A DNA stretch of 64,000 nt from Modestobacter versicolor (GTDB lineage: Bacteria; Actinomycetota; Actinomycetes; Mycobacteriales; Geodermatophilaceae): contig NZ_JACIBU010000001.1 in the NCBI RefSeq assembly GCF_014195485.1, forward strand, positions 3,782,001 to 3,846,000, in the 5' to 3' direction. Both the position numbers and the translations under genes were made by a program. Position 1 is the first letter of the stretch; each line of letters begins with the position of its first letter. This document shows positions 25,685 through 33,856 of this stretch, in pieces. The notes beneath the pieces are model-generated. The model saw nothing but the letters and a program-made list of their open reading frames with translations, made no database searches and was not told where the DNA came from.

Positions 25685-26803
25685 GTGCCGCCCGCGGTCG
25701 TCCTGGTCACCGGCGTGAGCCGGTGGCTGGGCGGCGCGCTGGCGGCCGAGCTCGCCGCCGACCCGGCGATCGACCGGGTCATCGGGGTGGACACCGTCCC
25801 CCCGCCCCCCGAGGTGCTCCGCCGCCTCGGGCGCACCGAGTTCGTCCGCGCCGACATCCGCAGCCCGTTGATCGGGAAGGTCATCGAGTCGGCGTCGGTG
25901 GACACCGTCGTGCACATGAACATCAGCGCCACCCCGGCCGCGTCCGGTGGGCGGGTGTCGATGAAGGAGCTCAACGTCATCGGCACCATGCAGCTGCTGG
26001 CCGCGTGCCAGCGCTCGACCACCGTCCGGCGGCTGGTGCTGAAGTCGACCAGCGCGGTCTACGGCGCCAGCTCCCGCGACCCCGCCGTCTTCACCGAGTC
26101 GATGCAGGCCCGCCGTGTCCCGGCCGGCGGCTTCGCCAAGGACAGCCTCGACATCGAGGGCTACGTCCGCTCCTTCGCCCGCCGCCGCCCCGACGTGGGC
26201 GTCGCGGTGCTGCGCTTCACCAACCTGATCGGCCCGCGGATCGACTCGCTGCTGTCCGGCTTCCTCCGGATGCCCGTCGTGCCCACCGCGCTCGGCTACG
26301 ACGCCCGGGTGCAGCTGCTGCACGAGGACGACGCGGTCGCGGTGCTCCGGCAGGCCACCACCGGCGACTTCGCCGGCACGGTCAACGTCGGCTCGTCGGG
26401 CACCGTGCTGCTCTCCCAGGCCATCCGCCGGCTGGGCCGGGTCGCGCTGCCCGTGCCCGAGCCCGCCATGGGGTCGGTCGGCCGGCTCACCCGCCGCGCC
26501 GGGCTGGTCGACTGGTCGCCCGAGCAGATGCGGTTCCTCAACTTCGGCCGCGTGGTCGACACCCGGGTGCTGCGCGAGGAGTTCGGCTACACGCCGCGGT
26601 ACTCCACCGAGGAGGCGCTCGCCGACTACGCCCGCACGCTGCCGCCGGTGCTGCGCCCCGAGCTGGTCGACGAGACCGCGGCGACGGCGCGCGCGCTGCT
26701 GGGCCGGGTCGCCGGCGGGGTCTCCGCCGTCCGCTCGATCGTCGGGGACCGGCACCGCCCCGCGCCCCCGGTGCCCGGACTCCGGGCGGTGCGCGATGCC
26801 TGA
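25685..26803 (+). CDS. NAD-dependent epimerase/dehydratase (Rv0501-like)
   Basis: A 372-residue extended SDR protein. The N-terminal LVTGVSRWLGGALAAEL replaces the usual TGGxGFIG. DTVVHMNISATPAASGG and STSAVYGASSRDP follow the family scheme. M. tuberculosis annotates the counterpart as galE2, but a true UDP-galactose epimerase activity is not supported: the usual Y-x3-K is not evident (GYVRSF at that place). It starts 10 bp after bS22 and overlaps the acyltransferase gene. Confidence 0.82.
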   Translation: MPPAVVLVTGVSRWLGGALAAELAADPAIDRVIGVDTVPPPPEVLRRLGRTEFVRADIRSPLIGKVIESASVDTVVHMNISATPAASGGRVSMKELNVIGTMQLLAACQRSTTVRRLVLKSTSAVYGASSRDPAVFTESMQARRVPAGGFAKDSLDIEGYVRSFARRRPDVGVAVLRFTNLIGPRIDSLLSGFLRMPVVPTALGYDARVQLLHEDDAVAVLRQATTGDFAGTVNVGSSGTVLLSQAIRRLGRVALPVPEPAMGSVGRLTRRAGLVDWSPEQMRFLNFGRVVDTRVLREEFGYTPRYSTEEALADYARTLPPVLRPELVDETAATARALLGRVAGGVSAVRSIVGDRHRPAPPVPGLRAVRDA

Positions 26804-27704
26804 GGCACGGGTGATACCGCTGCGGCCCGACGACGACCCGCCCCCGCCGCCGCACCGGCCGGAACCCTCGTTCGAGGAGCAGCTGGCCGGCGGGGTGGAG
26901 TTCCTCCGCCGCCGGCTCACCGGTGAGTACGACACCGACGAGTTCGGCTTCGACCCCGACCTCACCGACCACGTGCTGCTGCCGCTGCTGCGCCCGTGGT
27001 TCGAGCGCTGGTTCCGGGTCGAGACCCTCGGGCTGGAGAACGTCCCCGACACCGGCGGCGCGCTCGTGGTGGCCAACCACTCGGGCACCGTGCCGGTCGA
27101 CGCGCTGATGGCCACGGTCGCCCTGCACGACGAGCACCCGGCGTCCCGGCGGCTGCGGCTGCTCGGCGCCGACCTGGTGTTCCAGGTGCCGTTCATCGGT
27201 GCGCTGGCCCGCAAGCTCGGCACGACCCTGGCCTGCAACGAGGACGCCGAGCGGCTGCTGTCGGCCGGCGAGCTGGTCGGGGTCTTCCCGGAGGGCTTCA
27301 AGGGCGTCGGGAAGCCGTTCAGCGAGCGGTACACCCTGCAGCGCTTCGGCCGCGGCGGTTTCGTCAGCGCGGCGCTGCGCACCGGGGTGCCGATCGTGCC
27401 CTGCGCGATCGTGGGCGCCGAGGAGATCTACCCGATGCTCGGCAACGCCCGCACCGCGGCGCGGCTGCTCGGCCTGCCGTACTTCCCGATCACCCCGACG
27501 TTCCCGCTGCTCGGCCCGCTCGGCGCGGTGCCGCTGCCGTCGAAGTGGTTCATCGCCTTCGGCGAGCCCATCGAGACGGCGTCCTACGGGCCGGCCGCCG
27601 CCGACGACCCGATGGTCGTGTTCAACCTGACCGACCAGGTGCGCGAGACGATCCAGCACTCGCTCTACCGCCTGCTGCTCCAGCGGCGCAGCGTCTTCAG
27701 CTGA
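26796..27704 (+). CDS. PlsC-like 1-acyl-glycerophosphate acyltransferase family protein (Rv0502-like)
   Basis: A 302-residue protein. The acyltransferase motif I appears as ANHSGTVPVD (H-x4-D), and motif III as VFPEGFKGVGK. VPIVPCAIVGAEEIYP is motif IV. It probably acylates a lipid at the membrane face. It overlaps the epimerase by 8 bases as in mycobacteria, where the pair is also adjacent. Confidence 0.85.
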   Translation: MPEARVIPLRPDDDPPPPPHRPEPSFEEQLAGGVEFLRRRLTGEYDTDEFGFDPDLTDHVLLPLLRPWFERWFRVETLGLENVPDTGGALVVANHSGTVPVDALMATVALHDEHPASRRLRLLGADLVFQVPFIGALARKLGTTLACNEDAERLLSAGELVGVFPEGFKGVGKPFSERYTLQRFGRGGFVSAALRTGVPIVPCAIVGAEEIYPMLGNARTAARLLGLPYFPITPTFPLLGPLGAVPLPSKWFIAFGEPIETASYGPAAADDPMVVFNLTDQVRETIQHSLYRLLLQRRSVFS

Positions 27705-27714
27705 TCGGCCGGGC

Positions 27715-28629
27715 CTAGAACGGCCAGCGGTTGCGGCGGCGGAGCGAGATGAGGCCGCCGACCACGCCGCCGGACAGCGCCGCGACGCCCACGGTGGGGA
27801 CGCCGATCTTGGCGGCCTTGCGCCCGGTGCGGAAGTCCTTCACCGTCCACCCCCGCGAGCGGGCGACCGCGCGCAGCTCCGAGTCGGGGTTCACCGCGAC
27901 CGCGGTGCCGACCAGGCTGAGCATCGGCATGTCGTTGGTCGAGTCGCTGTAGGCGGTGCAGCGGGACAGGTCCAGCCCCTCCCGCTCGGCCAGCGCGCGC
28001 ACCGCCTGCGCCTTCGCCTCGCCGTGCATGAGCTCGCCGACGAGCCGGCCGGTGAACTTCCCGTCGACGACCTCGGCGACCGTGCCCAGCGCGCCGGTGA
28101 GCCCCAGCCGGTGGGCGATGATCGAGGCCAGCTCGACCGGGGTGGCGGTGACCAGCCACACCCGCTGCCCGGCGTCCAGGTGCTGCTGGGCGAGCAGCCG
28201 GGTGCCCGACCAGATCCGGTCGGCCATCAGCTCGTCGTAGATCTCCTCGCTGGCCTGCACGATCTCCTCGACCGGCCGGTCGGCGACGAACGCCAGCGCG
28301 TTGTCCCGCACGGTGTGCATGTCGATGCTGCTCTCCGTGCCGGCGACCCGGAACTTGGCCTGCTGCCAGACGAAGGAGGCGACGTCGCGGCCGGTGAAGT
28401 ACTTGCGGGCGGCCAGCCCGCGGGCGAACCAGAACAGCGAGGCGCCCATCATCATCGTGTTGTCGACGTCGAAGAACGCCGCCGCCGTGCGGTCCGGTGC
28501 AGGCGCGGCGGGCACCTCGGTCTCGGCCGCGGCGGCCGAGGCCTCACCGGCGACGACCGCCCGCGCCTCGTGGTCGGCGAGCTCGGCCGGCTTGCGCGCC
28601 GCACGACCGCGGAAGGGCACCCGGACCAC
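27715..28629 (-). CDS. HAD-IB family hydrolase (SerB1/Rv0505c-like)
   Basis: A 304-residue protein. After a variable basic N-terminus, [15 protein letters not shown] provides HAD motif I (D-x-D), WLVTATPVE motif II and [11 protein letters not shown] motif III. The C-terminus has a hydrophobic segment ([17 protein letters not shown]) followed by a basic RRRNRWPF, so it is probably membrane-tethered. HAD-IB members include phosphoserine phosphatases, but the subfamily with this TM tail may act on lipid phosphates. Confidence 0.82.
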   Translation of the reverse strand: MVRVPFRGRAARKPAELADHEARAVVAGEASAAAAETEVPAAPAPDRTAAAFFDVDNTMMMGASLFWFARGLAARKYFTGRDVASFVWQQAKFRVAGTESSIDMHTVRDNALAFVADRPVEEIVQASEEIYDELMADRIWSGTRLLAQQHLDAGQRVWLVTATPVELASIIAHRLGLTGALGTVAEVVDGKFTGRLVGELMHGEAKAQAVRALAEREGLDLSRCTAYSDSTNDMPMLSLVGTAVAVNPDSELRAVARSRGWTVKDFRTGRKAAKIGVPTVGVAALSGGVVGGLISLRRRNRWPF

Positions 28630-28706
28630 TCCGCACCACCCTCCCGGCGTCGGCTTGCACCGTCGTCCGCGACCCTAGCGTCGCCCGCTGACCGCTCTGG
28701 ACCGGG

Positions 28707-29972
28707 TCAGCAACCCACCGTCACCAGGGGCGGCAGGCAGACCGTGACCCCCGGCACCAGCGTGGGCACCGAGACGACGGCCCCGGGGCTGCTGCTGGGC
28801 GCCGCGGCGCTGGTGCTGGGCGCCCCCGGCAGCGGCAGCGAGGGCAGCGGCAGACCCGGGCGGGCGGTGCTGGTGGGCGCCGGGACCGGGGGGAGACCGC
28901 CGGCGGTGGGGGCACCGGGCGCGCCTGCCGAGGGGAGGGCCGCGGTGGTCGGGGCCGGGCCGCCGGTGCCGGCGGCGGGCGCGCTGGTGTCCACGGGCGG
29001 GACGGCACCGCTGGGTGGGACCTGGGCGGGCGTGGACGAGCTGCTCGGTGCAGGTGTCCCGGCGGGGGCCGGGGGAGCGGCGGGGCAGGCGGCGGGCAGC
29101 GGACCCAGGTCGTCGGCGCCCTCGACCGCCGGACCGCCGGGGCAGCCGAACGCCGTCCGCAGCTCGGCGCCGCGGGCGGCGACCCGGCCGACCAGCTCCT
29201 GCGACCCGGCCAGCGCGCCCTGCGCGCCGGTCGGGACCGCGCCGGCGACCCCGGCCAGGCCGTCCTGCTGCTCGGCGGCCCACCCGGTGAGCGTCTCCAG
29301 CGCACCGGGGTCGGACTCCTCGACGGCGCGCGCGGTCAGCTCGGCGGTGCCCTCGGAGGTCTGCTCGTCCATCGTCTGCAGCGTGTCGAGCACCAGGTCG
29401 ACGTCCGGGCCGGCGGCCAGCCCGGCCTCGCCGCCGGACGGCGTGGTGCCCACGACGGCGTCGGCCCCCGGCTGCACGCCCACCAGCTCCTCGAGCTCGT
29501 CCAGGCGGGTGCTCGCGAAGTCGAGCAGGGTCAGGCCGCGCTGCGAGTCGCCGGCCAGCGCGAGCTGGGTCTGCTCCCCGCCGCGCTTGAGGTCGTAGAG
29601 CAGGTCGCCCGGGCGGGCACCCTGCGCCGCGGCCAGCAGGCCGCCCAGGGCGGTGACGGTCAGGGCCGCGCCGGTCAGCCCGGCGGTCAGCCGGGTGCGC
29701 CAGGGGGACGGCCGCGGGTCCGCGCCGCCGGCGAGGAACCGCCGCAGCGCACCGGTCGGCGCGGTGGGACGGCGCGCGGACCCGGTCGCCGGCGTGCGCA
29801 CCGCGGCCATCGCCACCAACCGGGCCCGGGTGGCCGCTCGGAACTCCTCGTCCGGGTCGACGGCGTGCTCGCTGGACAGCGCCCGCAGCCGGGCGACCAG
29901 CGCCGCCTCGGCGTCCGCGGGGTCCCCGGCGCCGCGACGGGCGGGGCCGGGGGCGTCGTCGTGCAGCGTCAC
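28707..29972 (-). CDS. rsbN: RsbN-like anti-sigma factor, DUF5667 membrane protein
   Basis: A 421-residue protein. A cytoplasmic N-terminus (about 1-85; ALVARLRALSSEH then EEFRAATRARLVAMAAV), one membrane segment (LTAGLTGAALTVTALGGLLA) and an outer DUF5667 region starting ARPGDLLYDLKRGGEQ. The last about 130 residues are Pro/Ala/Ser-rich. In Streptomyces RsbN has this layout and inhibits sigma-BldN, whose gene is adjacent as here. I prefer the GTG at 29972, since GGAGG lies 6 bases before it; an ATG at 29987 is in frame. A BldN-type promoter lies upstream. Confidence 0.8.
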   Translation of the reverse strand: MTLHDDAPGPARRGAGDPADAEAALVARLRALSSEHAVDPDEEFRAATRARLVAMAAVRTPATGSARRPTAPTGALRRFLAGGADPRPSPWRTRLTAGLTGAALTVTALGGLLAAAQGARPGDLLYDLKRGGEQTQLALAGDSQRGLTLLDFASTRLDELEELVGVQPGADAVVGTTPSGGEAGLAAGPDVDLVLDTLQTMDEQTSEGTAELTARAVEESDPGALETLTGWAAEQQDGLAGVAGAVPTGAQGALAGSQELVGRVAARGAELRTAFGCPGGPAVEGADDLGPLPAACPAAPPAPAGTPAPSSSSTPAQVPPSGAVPPVDTSAPAAGTGGPAPTTAALPSAGAPGAPTAGGLPPVPAPTSTARPGLPLPSLPLPGAPSTSAAAPSSSPGAVVSVPTLVPGVTVCLPPLVTVGC

Positions 29973-30106
29973 CGTGTCCCTCCGCATCCGCGTCGCCTCG
30001 TGGCACGCCCGCCCCGGGCGCGTCCTGGACCGGTCAACGACCCCGGGCGCAGCGCCGTTACGGGGTACCGGCGGGTAACAACCGCGGCGGCGTCACAGCC
30101 GGTCAC
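29969..30106 (-). other. Bridging mini-ORF, 45 codons, bldN to rsbN
   Basis: GTG at 30106 overlaps the bldN stop. The frame is open for 45 codons and ends with a TGA overlapping the proposed rsbN GTG (29972). The encoded sequence is Arg/Gly-rich and not recognisable. It spans the BldN-type promoter. Confidence 0.3.
30034..30062 (-). promoter_or_regulatory. Sigma-BldN-type promoter upstream of rsbN
   Basis: On the minus strand CGTAAC (30062-30057) and CGTTGA (30039-30034) are separated by 17 bp. These hexamers are exactly the -35 and -10 consensus of Streptomyces sigma-BldN as I remember it (spacing 16-17). Transcription would begin near 30027 and read rsbN. In Streptomyces rsbN is itself a BldN target, giving a negative feedback loop. 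Confidence 0.72.
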
Positions 30107-30885
30107 CGCAGTCCCTCGGGCAGCAGGGCCGCCAGCCGGCGCACCGCCCGGTGCTGCAGCGCCTTCACCGCGCCGTCCTTCTTGCCCATCGCCGCGGCCG
30201 TCTCGGCCACGGACAGCCCCTGCAGGAAGCGCAGCACCAGGCACTCGCGCTGCTCGTCGGACAGCTGCTGCACCCCGGCCATCAGCTCGGCGTTGGTCAG
30301 CCGCTGCAGCACCGCCTCCTCCGGCCCCTCGGTGGCCCGGTCGGCGTCCCGCATGTCGGCGGTGGCGACCTCCAGCCGGTACCGGCTGCTCTTCACGTGG
30401 TCCAGCACGATGTTGCGGGCGATGGTGACCAGCCAGGCGCCGACGTCGCGGCCCTGGAAGGACAGCGAGTCGATCCGGCGCAGCGCCCGGACGAAGGTCT
30501 CGCTGGTGAAGTCCTCGGCCGTCGCCCGGTCACCGACCCGGTGGTAGAGGTACCGGAAGACGACGTCGACGTACCGGTCGTAGAGCTGGCCGAACCCCTC
30601 CGCATCGCCGGCCTGGGCGCGGCGGACCAGCTCCCAGACCGCCTGCTGGTCGTCGGTGCGCTCCTCGGCGACGGGGGCGCCAGCCGGGACGGCGTCCACG
30701 GTCGCGGGCGCGACGGCCGGTGCGGGCTCGACGGCCGGAGCGGCTGCGGCGGGCTGCCGTGGCACGGGTGAGGGCCGGGGGCGCGGGCTGGGCCGGGGGT
30801 GCGGGACGGGGCGGGTGGCACCCCGCTCGGCCGGTGCGCCGGAGCTGGGGACGGCAGCAGGCACGACGGGCCGGGGGCGGGTCAT
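30103..30885 (-). CDS. bldN: ECF sigma factor, BldN type
   Basis: A 260-residue sigma factor. Residues about 1-78 are a Pro/Ala-rich extension; sigma region 2 follows (GQLYDRYVDVVFRYLYHRV and AEDFTSETFVRALRRI), then region 4 (LSDEQRECLVLRFLQGLS with HTH SVAETAAAMGKKDGAVKAL). Streptomyces BldN also has an unusual N-terminal extension, removed by proteolysis. Neighbourhood with an RsbN-type gene and, a little further on, rex-hemA agrees with Streptomyces. The ATG at 30885 has GGAGG 11 bases upstream, so the extension seems to be translated. Confidence 0.85.
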   Translation of the reverse strand: MTRPRPVVPAAVPSSGAPAERGATRPVPHPRPSPRPRPSPVPRQPAAAAPAVEPAPAVAPATVDAVPAGAPVAEERTDDQQAVWELVRRAQAGDAEGFGQLYDRYVDVVFRYLYHRVGDRATAEDFTSETFVRALRRIDSLSFQGRDVGAWLVTIARNIVLDHVKSSRYRLEVATADMRDADRATEGPEEAVLQRLTNAELMAGVQQLSDEQRECLVLRFLQGLSVAETAAAMGKKDGAVKALQHRAVRRLAALLPEGLR

Positions 30886-30961
30886 GCCGGTCTCGACCTC
30901 CGCTCACCCCCGCCGAGCCGGCGGCTCGGTCCCTGCCCGGTCCGAGCGCGCCCGCGCGGGA

Positions 30962-30990
30962 ACGCTGCGGCCCGGGGCCCATGGTGACAA
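30962..30990 (-). promoter_or_regulatory. Possible bldN promoter
   Basis: TTGTCA (30990-30985) and CAGCGT (30967-30962) on the minus strand, 17 bp apart, about 75 bases before the bldN ATG. The -10 is poor. Confidence 0.35.
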
Positions 30991-31058
30991 CATCGTGCCG
31001 CTGCGTCCACGCGACCGCCGTCCGAGGCGGTCGCCCGACTCCCCGCGGGAGGCCCGCT

Positions 31059-32690
31059 GTGCCGGTCGACGAGGTACCGGCCCTCGGGCTGCCTGCGGCC
31101 GGGCCCGGTGAGGTCCGGTCGTTCTCCGCGCTGGTGCGCCGGGCGGCGCGCGCCGCCGGCGACGCCCCGGCGGTCATCGCCGGCGGCACCCGGCTGAGCT
31201 GGGCGGAGGTCGACGAGCGGGTCGACCGGGCCGCCGCGGGCTACCGCGCCCTGGGGCTCGCGCCCGGCGACCGGGCCGCCGTCCAGCTGGGCAACACCGT
31301 CGACTGGGTGGTCGCGGTGATGGGCGCGCTGCGGGCCGGGCTGGTGGTCGTGCCGGTCAACACCGCCTACACCGACCCCGAGGTCACCCACCTGCTCACC
31401 GACTCCGGCGCCCGGCTGCTCGTGGTCGGCGCCGAGCGCGCCGAGCTGGCCGGCGTGCCGGTCAGCGTGGGCCCGCCCACGTCCGCCGACCCGGCCCCGG
31501 CCGACCCCGACGACCCCGACGCCCTCGCGCTGCTGGCCTACACCAGCGGCACCACCGGCCGGCCCCGCGGCGCGATGCTCACCCACGCCGCGCTGCTGGC
31601 CAACCAGCAGCAGCTGCTGGCGCTCGACCCGCCGCCGGTGCGCACCGGCGACCGGGTGCTGCTGGTGCTCCCGCTGTTCCACGTCTACGGCTTCAACAGC
31701 GGCTGGGGGCTGGTCGCCGAGACCGCGGCCTGCGCCGTCCTGGTCGAGGAGTTCGACCCGGTGGCCACCCTGCGGCTGATGGCCGCCGAGGAGGTCACCG
31801 CCGTCCCGGGCGCCCCGCCGATGTACGCCGCCTGGCTGGCCGTCGCCGATGCCGAAGGCGACGCCGTGCTGCGCCGCGGGTTCGCCGCCGTCCGCACCGC
31901 CAGCTGCGGTGCCGCCCCCATGTCCGGGGCGCTGTTCCACGCCATGCGCAGCCGCGCCGCCGTCACCGTCTGGGAGGGCTACGGGCTCACCGAGGCCGCG
32001 CCGGTGCTGTCCAGCACGCTGGCGACCGGCCGGGCCAAGCCCGAGTGCATCGGCGGCCCGCTGCCCGGCGTCGAGCTGGCGCTGCGCGACACCGCGGGCG
32101 GCCCGACCGCCGGCCCCGACCCGGGCAGCCGGGTGCGCGGCGACGTCTTCGGCGACCCGTTCGCCGACGACGACGCCGACGGCGACGAGGCGGGGGAGAT
32201 CTGCGCCCGAGGGCCGAACCTGTTCAGCGGGTACTGGCCCGACGGTTCCGACGGCCCGGACACCGACGGCTGGCTGCTCACCGGCGACATCGCCTACCGC
32301 GACGCCGACGGCGACCTCAAGCTCGTCGACCGGCGCCGCGACCTGGTCCTGGTCAGCGGCTTCAACGTCTACCCCGGTGAGGTCGAGCGGGTGCTGGACG
32401 AGCACCCCGGCGTCGCCGAGAGCGCGGTGATCGGCGTCCCGGACCCGCGCACCGGGGAGGCCGTGCACGCCGTCGTCGTCCGCGCCGCGGGTGCCGAGGA
32501 GGTGACCGAGGCCGCGCTGCGCGAGCACGCCGCCCGGTCGCTGGCCCGGTTCAAGGTGCCGGTCGGCGTCCACTTCGTGCCGGAGCTGCCGCACTCGCTG
32601 GCCGGCAAGGTGAGCCGGGCCCGGCTGCGCGAGCTGGGGCTGGAGCGCGCCGCGGCGGCCGCGGCCGACGAGGAGGCCACCGGTGCCTGA
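31059..32690 (+). CDS. AMP-dependent fatty acyl-CoA synthetase/ligase
   Basis: A 543-residue ANL-family enzyme. YTSGTTGRPRGAMLTH is the P-loop-like motif, EGYGLTEAAPV the adenine motif, and WLLTGDIAYRDADGDLKLVD plus the C-terminal Lys in SLAGKVSR complete the set. It should activate a carboxylic acid as the acyl-adenylate and transfer it to CoA; chain length is unknown. GTG 31059 has a strong RBS (GGGAGG, 31047-31052). It overlaps the glutaredoxin-like gene. Confidence 0.88.
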   Translation: MPVDEVPALGLPAAGPGEVRSFSALVRRAARAAGDAPAVIAGGTRLSWAEVDERVDRAAAGYRALGLAPGDRAAVQLGNTVDWVVAVMGALRAGLVVVPVNTAYTDPEVTHLLTDSGARLLVVGAERAELAGVPVSVGPPTSADPAPADPDDPDALALLAYTSGTTGRPRGAMLTHAALLANQQQLLALDPPPVRTGDRVLLVLPLFHVYGFNSGWGLVAETAACAVLVEEFDPVATLRLMAAEEVTAVPGAPPMYAAWLAVADAEGDAVLRRGFAAVRTASCGAAPMSGALFHAMRSRAAVTVWEGYGLTEAAPVLSSTLATGRAKPECIGGPLPGVELALRDTAGGPTAGPDPGSRVRGDVFGDPFADDDADGDEAGEICARGPNLFSGYWPDGSDGPDTDGWLLTGDIAYRDADGDLKLVDRRRDLVLVSGFNVYPGEVERVLDEHPGVAESAVIGVPDPRTGEAVHAVVVRAAGAEEVTEAALREHAARSLARFKVPVGVHFVPELPHSLAGKVSRARLRELGLERAAAAAADEEATGA

Positions 32691-32931
32691 GCCGGTCACC
32701 GTGCAGCTGCTCACCCGGCAGGGCTGCCACCTGTGCGTCATCGCCGAGGAGACCCTGGCCCGGGTCGCCGGGGAGGCCGGGGCCCCGGTCGAGCTGGTCG
32801 ACGTCGACGCCGACCCCGAGCTGCAGGCCGAGTACGGCGACCGGGTGCCGGTGGTGCTGCTGGACGGCCGGGAGCACAGCCACTTCACCGTGGACGTCGA
32901 CCGGCTGCGCCGCGACCTCGGGCTGGGCTGA
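32683..32931 (+). CDS. Glutaredoxin-like protein (Rv0508-like)
   Basis: An 82-residue thioredoxin-fold protein. TRQGCHLCVIAEETL carries the C-x2-C site, and DRVPVVLLDGRE the cis-proline. Such proteins near hem genes are common in actinobacteria, with a role in thiol redox or Fe-S handling assumed. Overlaps the ligase gene by 8 bases; a 238-bp regulatory region for rex follows. Confidence 0.87.
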   Translation: MPEPVTVQLLTRQGCHLCVIAEETLARVAGEAGAPVELVDVDADPELQAEYGDRVPVVLLDGREHSHFTVDVDRLRRDLGLG

Positions 32932-33028
32932 CCCCGGGCTGGGCTGACCGGGCACCCGAACGGGTGCCGGGACGCGTGGTCCTCGACACAGCGGACCCGC
33001 CCGACCTGCACGGACGCCGTCCGCGACT

Positions 33029-33057
33029 TTGTTCAGGCGTTCACAAGCGGTTACCGT
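33029..33057 (+). promoter_or_regulatory. rex-hem promoter overlapped by a Rex operator
   Basis: The 18-mer at 33029-33046 matches the Rex operator TTGTGAA-N4-TTCACAA at all but two positions (left half TTGTTCA, right half perfect). Its first six bases are also the -35 (TTGTTC) of a promoter with -10 TACCGT at 33052-33057, spacing 17. Bound Rex would block RNA polymerase, giving autoregulation. The leader from about 33064 to the rex start is about 106 bases. Confidence 0.8.
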
Positions 33058-33169
33058 GGCGTTCGCCGGGCGCCGACGCGCCCAGGTCCCTGAAGTGTCT
33101 GAGCCCGAAGTCCTCCCGATCGCCCCCGGCCCCGGCCGGACCGCGGTCGGATCGCTGTGGAGTCTGCCC

Positions 33170-33856
33170 GTGTCGGAGTCGCGGCCCCGGATCGTCCCGG
33201 AGGCCACCGTTGCCCGGTTGGCCGTGTACCTGCGGGTGCTGGCCGGCCTCGCCGACGGCGGCCGCAGCCACGTCTCCTCCGGTGAGCTCGCCTCCGCGGC
33301 GGGCGTCAACCCGGCGGGGCTGCGCAAGGACCTGTCCTACCTGGGTCCCTGCGGGGTCCGCGGGGTGGGCTACTCGATCAGCGGTCTGCGTGACCGGCTG
33401 ACCGAGGTGCTCGGTGGCGAGCGGTCCCGGCCGTGCGTGCTGGTGGGGATCGGCCGGCTGGGCTCGGCGCTGGCCGACTACACCGGCTTCGCCAGCCGCG
33501 GCTTCCAGTTCGCCGGGCTGCTGGACAGCGACCCGCGCCAGGTGGGCACCGAGGTCGGCGGCCTCGTCGTCCGCCCGGTCGAGGAGCTGGAGGCCGTCGT
33601 CGCCGAGACGCATGCCGCCATCGGGGTCATCACGACACCGGCCGAGGTGGCCCAGTCGGTCTGCGACCGACTGGTCGCGGCCGGGGTGAGGAGCATCTTG
33701 AACTTCGCGCCGGTGGCGTTGACGGTGCCCGCGGGCGTCGACGTCCGGAAGGTCGACCTCTCGGTGGAGCTGCAGGTGCTGGCCTTCCTGGACCAGCAGC
33801 GGGACGGCTCCCCGCCGGTGGTCGCCGCGCTGCGCGCCACGGGGGGTGCCCGATGA
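33170..33856 (+). CDS. rex: Redox-sensing transcriptional repressor Rex
   Basis: A 228-residue protein. An N-terminal winged helix (VPEATVARLAVYLRVLAGL; VNPAGLRKDLSYLG) precedes an NADH-binding Rossmann domain (CVLVGIGRLGSALADY, GFQFAGLLDSDP) and the domain-swapped helix with SVELQVLAFLDQQ. Rex senses the NADH/NAD ratio and leaves its operators when NADH is high. The GTG at 33170 has GGAG 7 bases upstream and gives the normal N-terminal length; in-frame GTGs at 33056 and 33095 would add an unusual extension. ATGA-coupled to hemA. Confidence 0.94.
   Translation: MSESRPRIVPEATVARLAVYLRVLAGLADGGRSHVSSGELASAAGVNPAGLRKDLSYLGPCGVRGVGYSISGLRDRLTEVLGGERSRPCVLVGIGRLGSALADYTGFASRGFQFAGLLDSDPRQVGTEVGGLVVRPVEELEAVVAETHAAIGVITTPAEVAQSVCDRLVAAGVRSILNFAPVALTVPAGVDVRKVDLSVELQVLAFLDQQRDGSPPVVAALRATGGAR

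Noticed and set aside
31000-31058. Upstream start for the acyl-CoA ligase
   Set aside because: The frame is open upstream, but homology begins after 31059 and the RBS fits that GTG.
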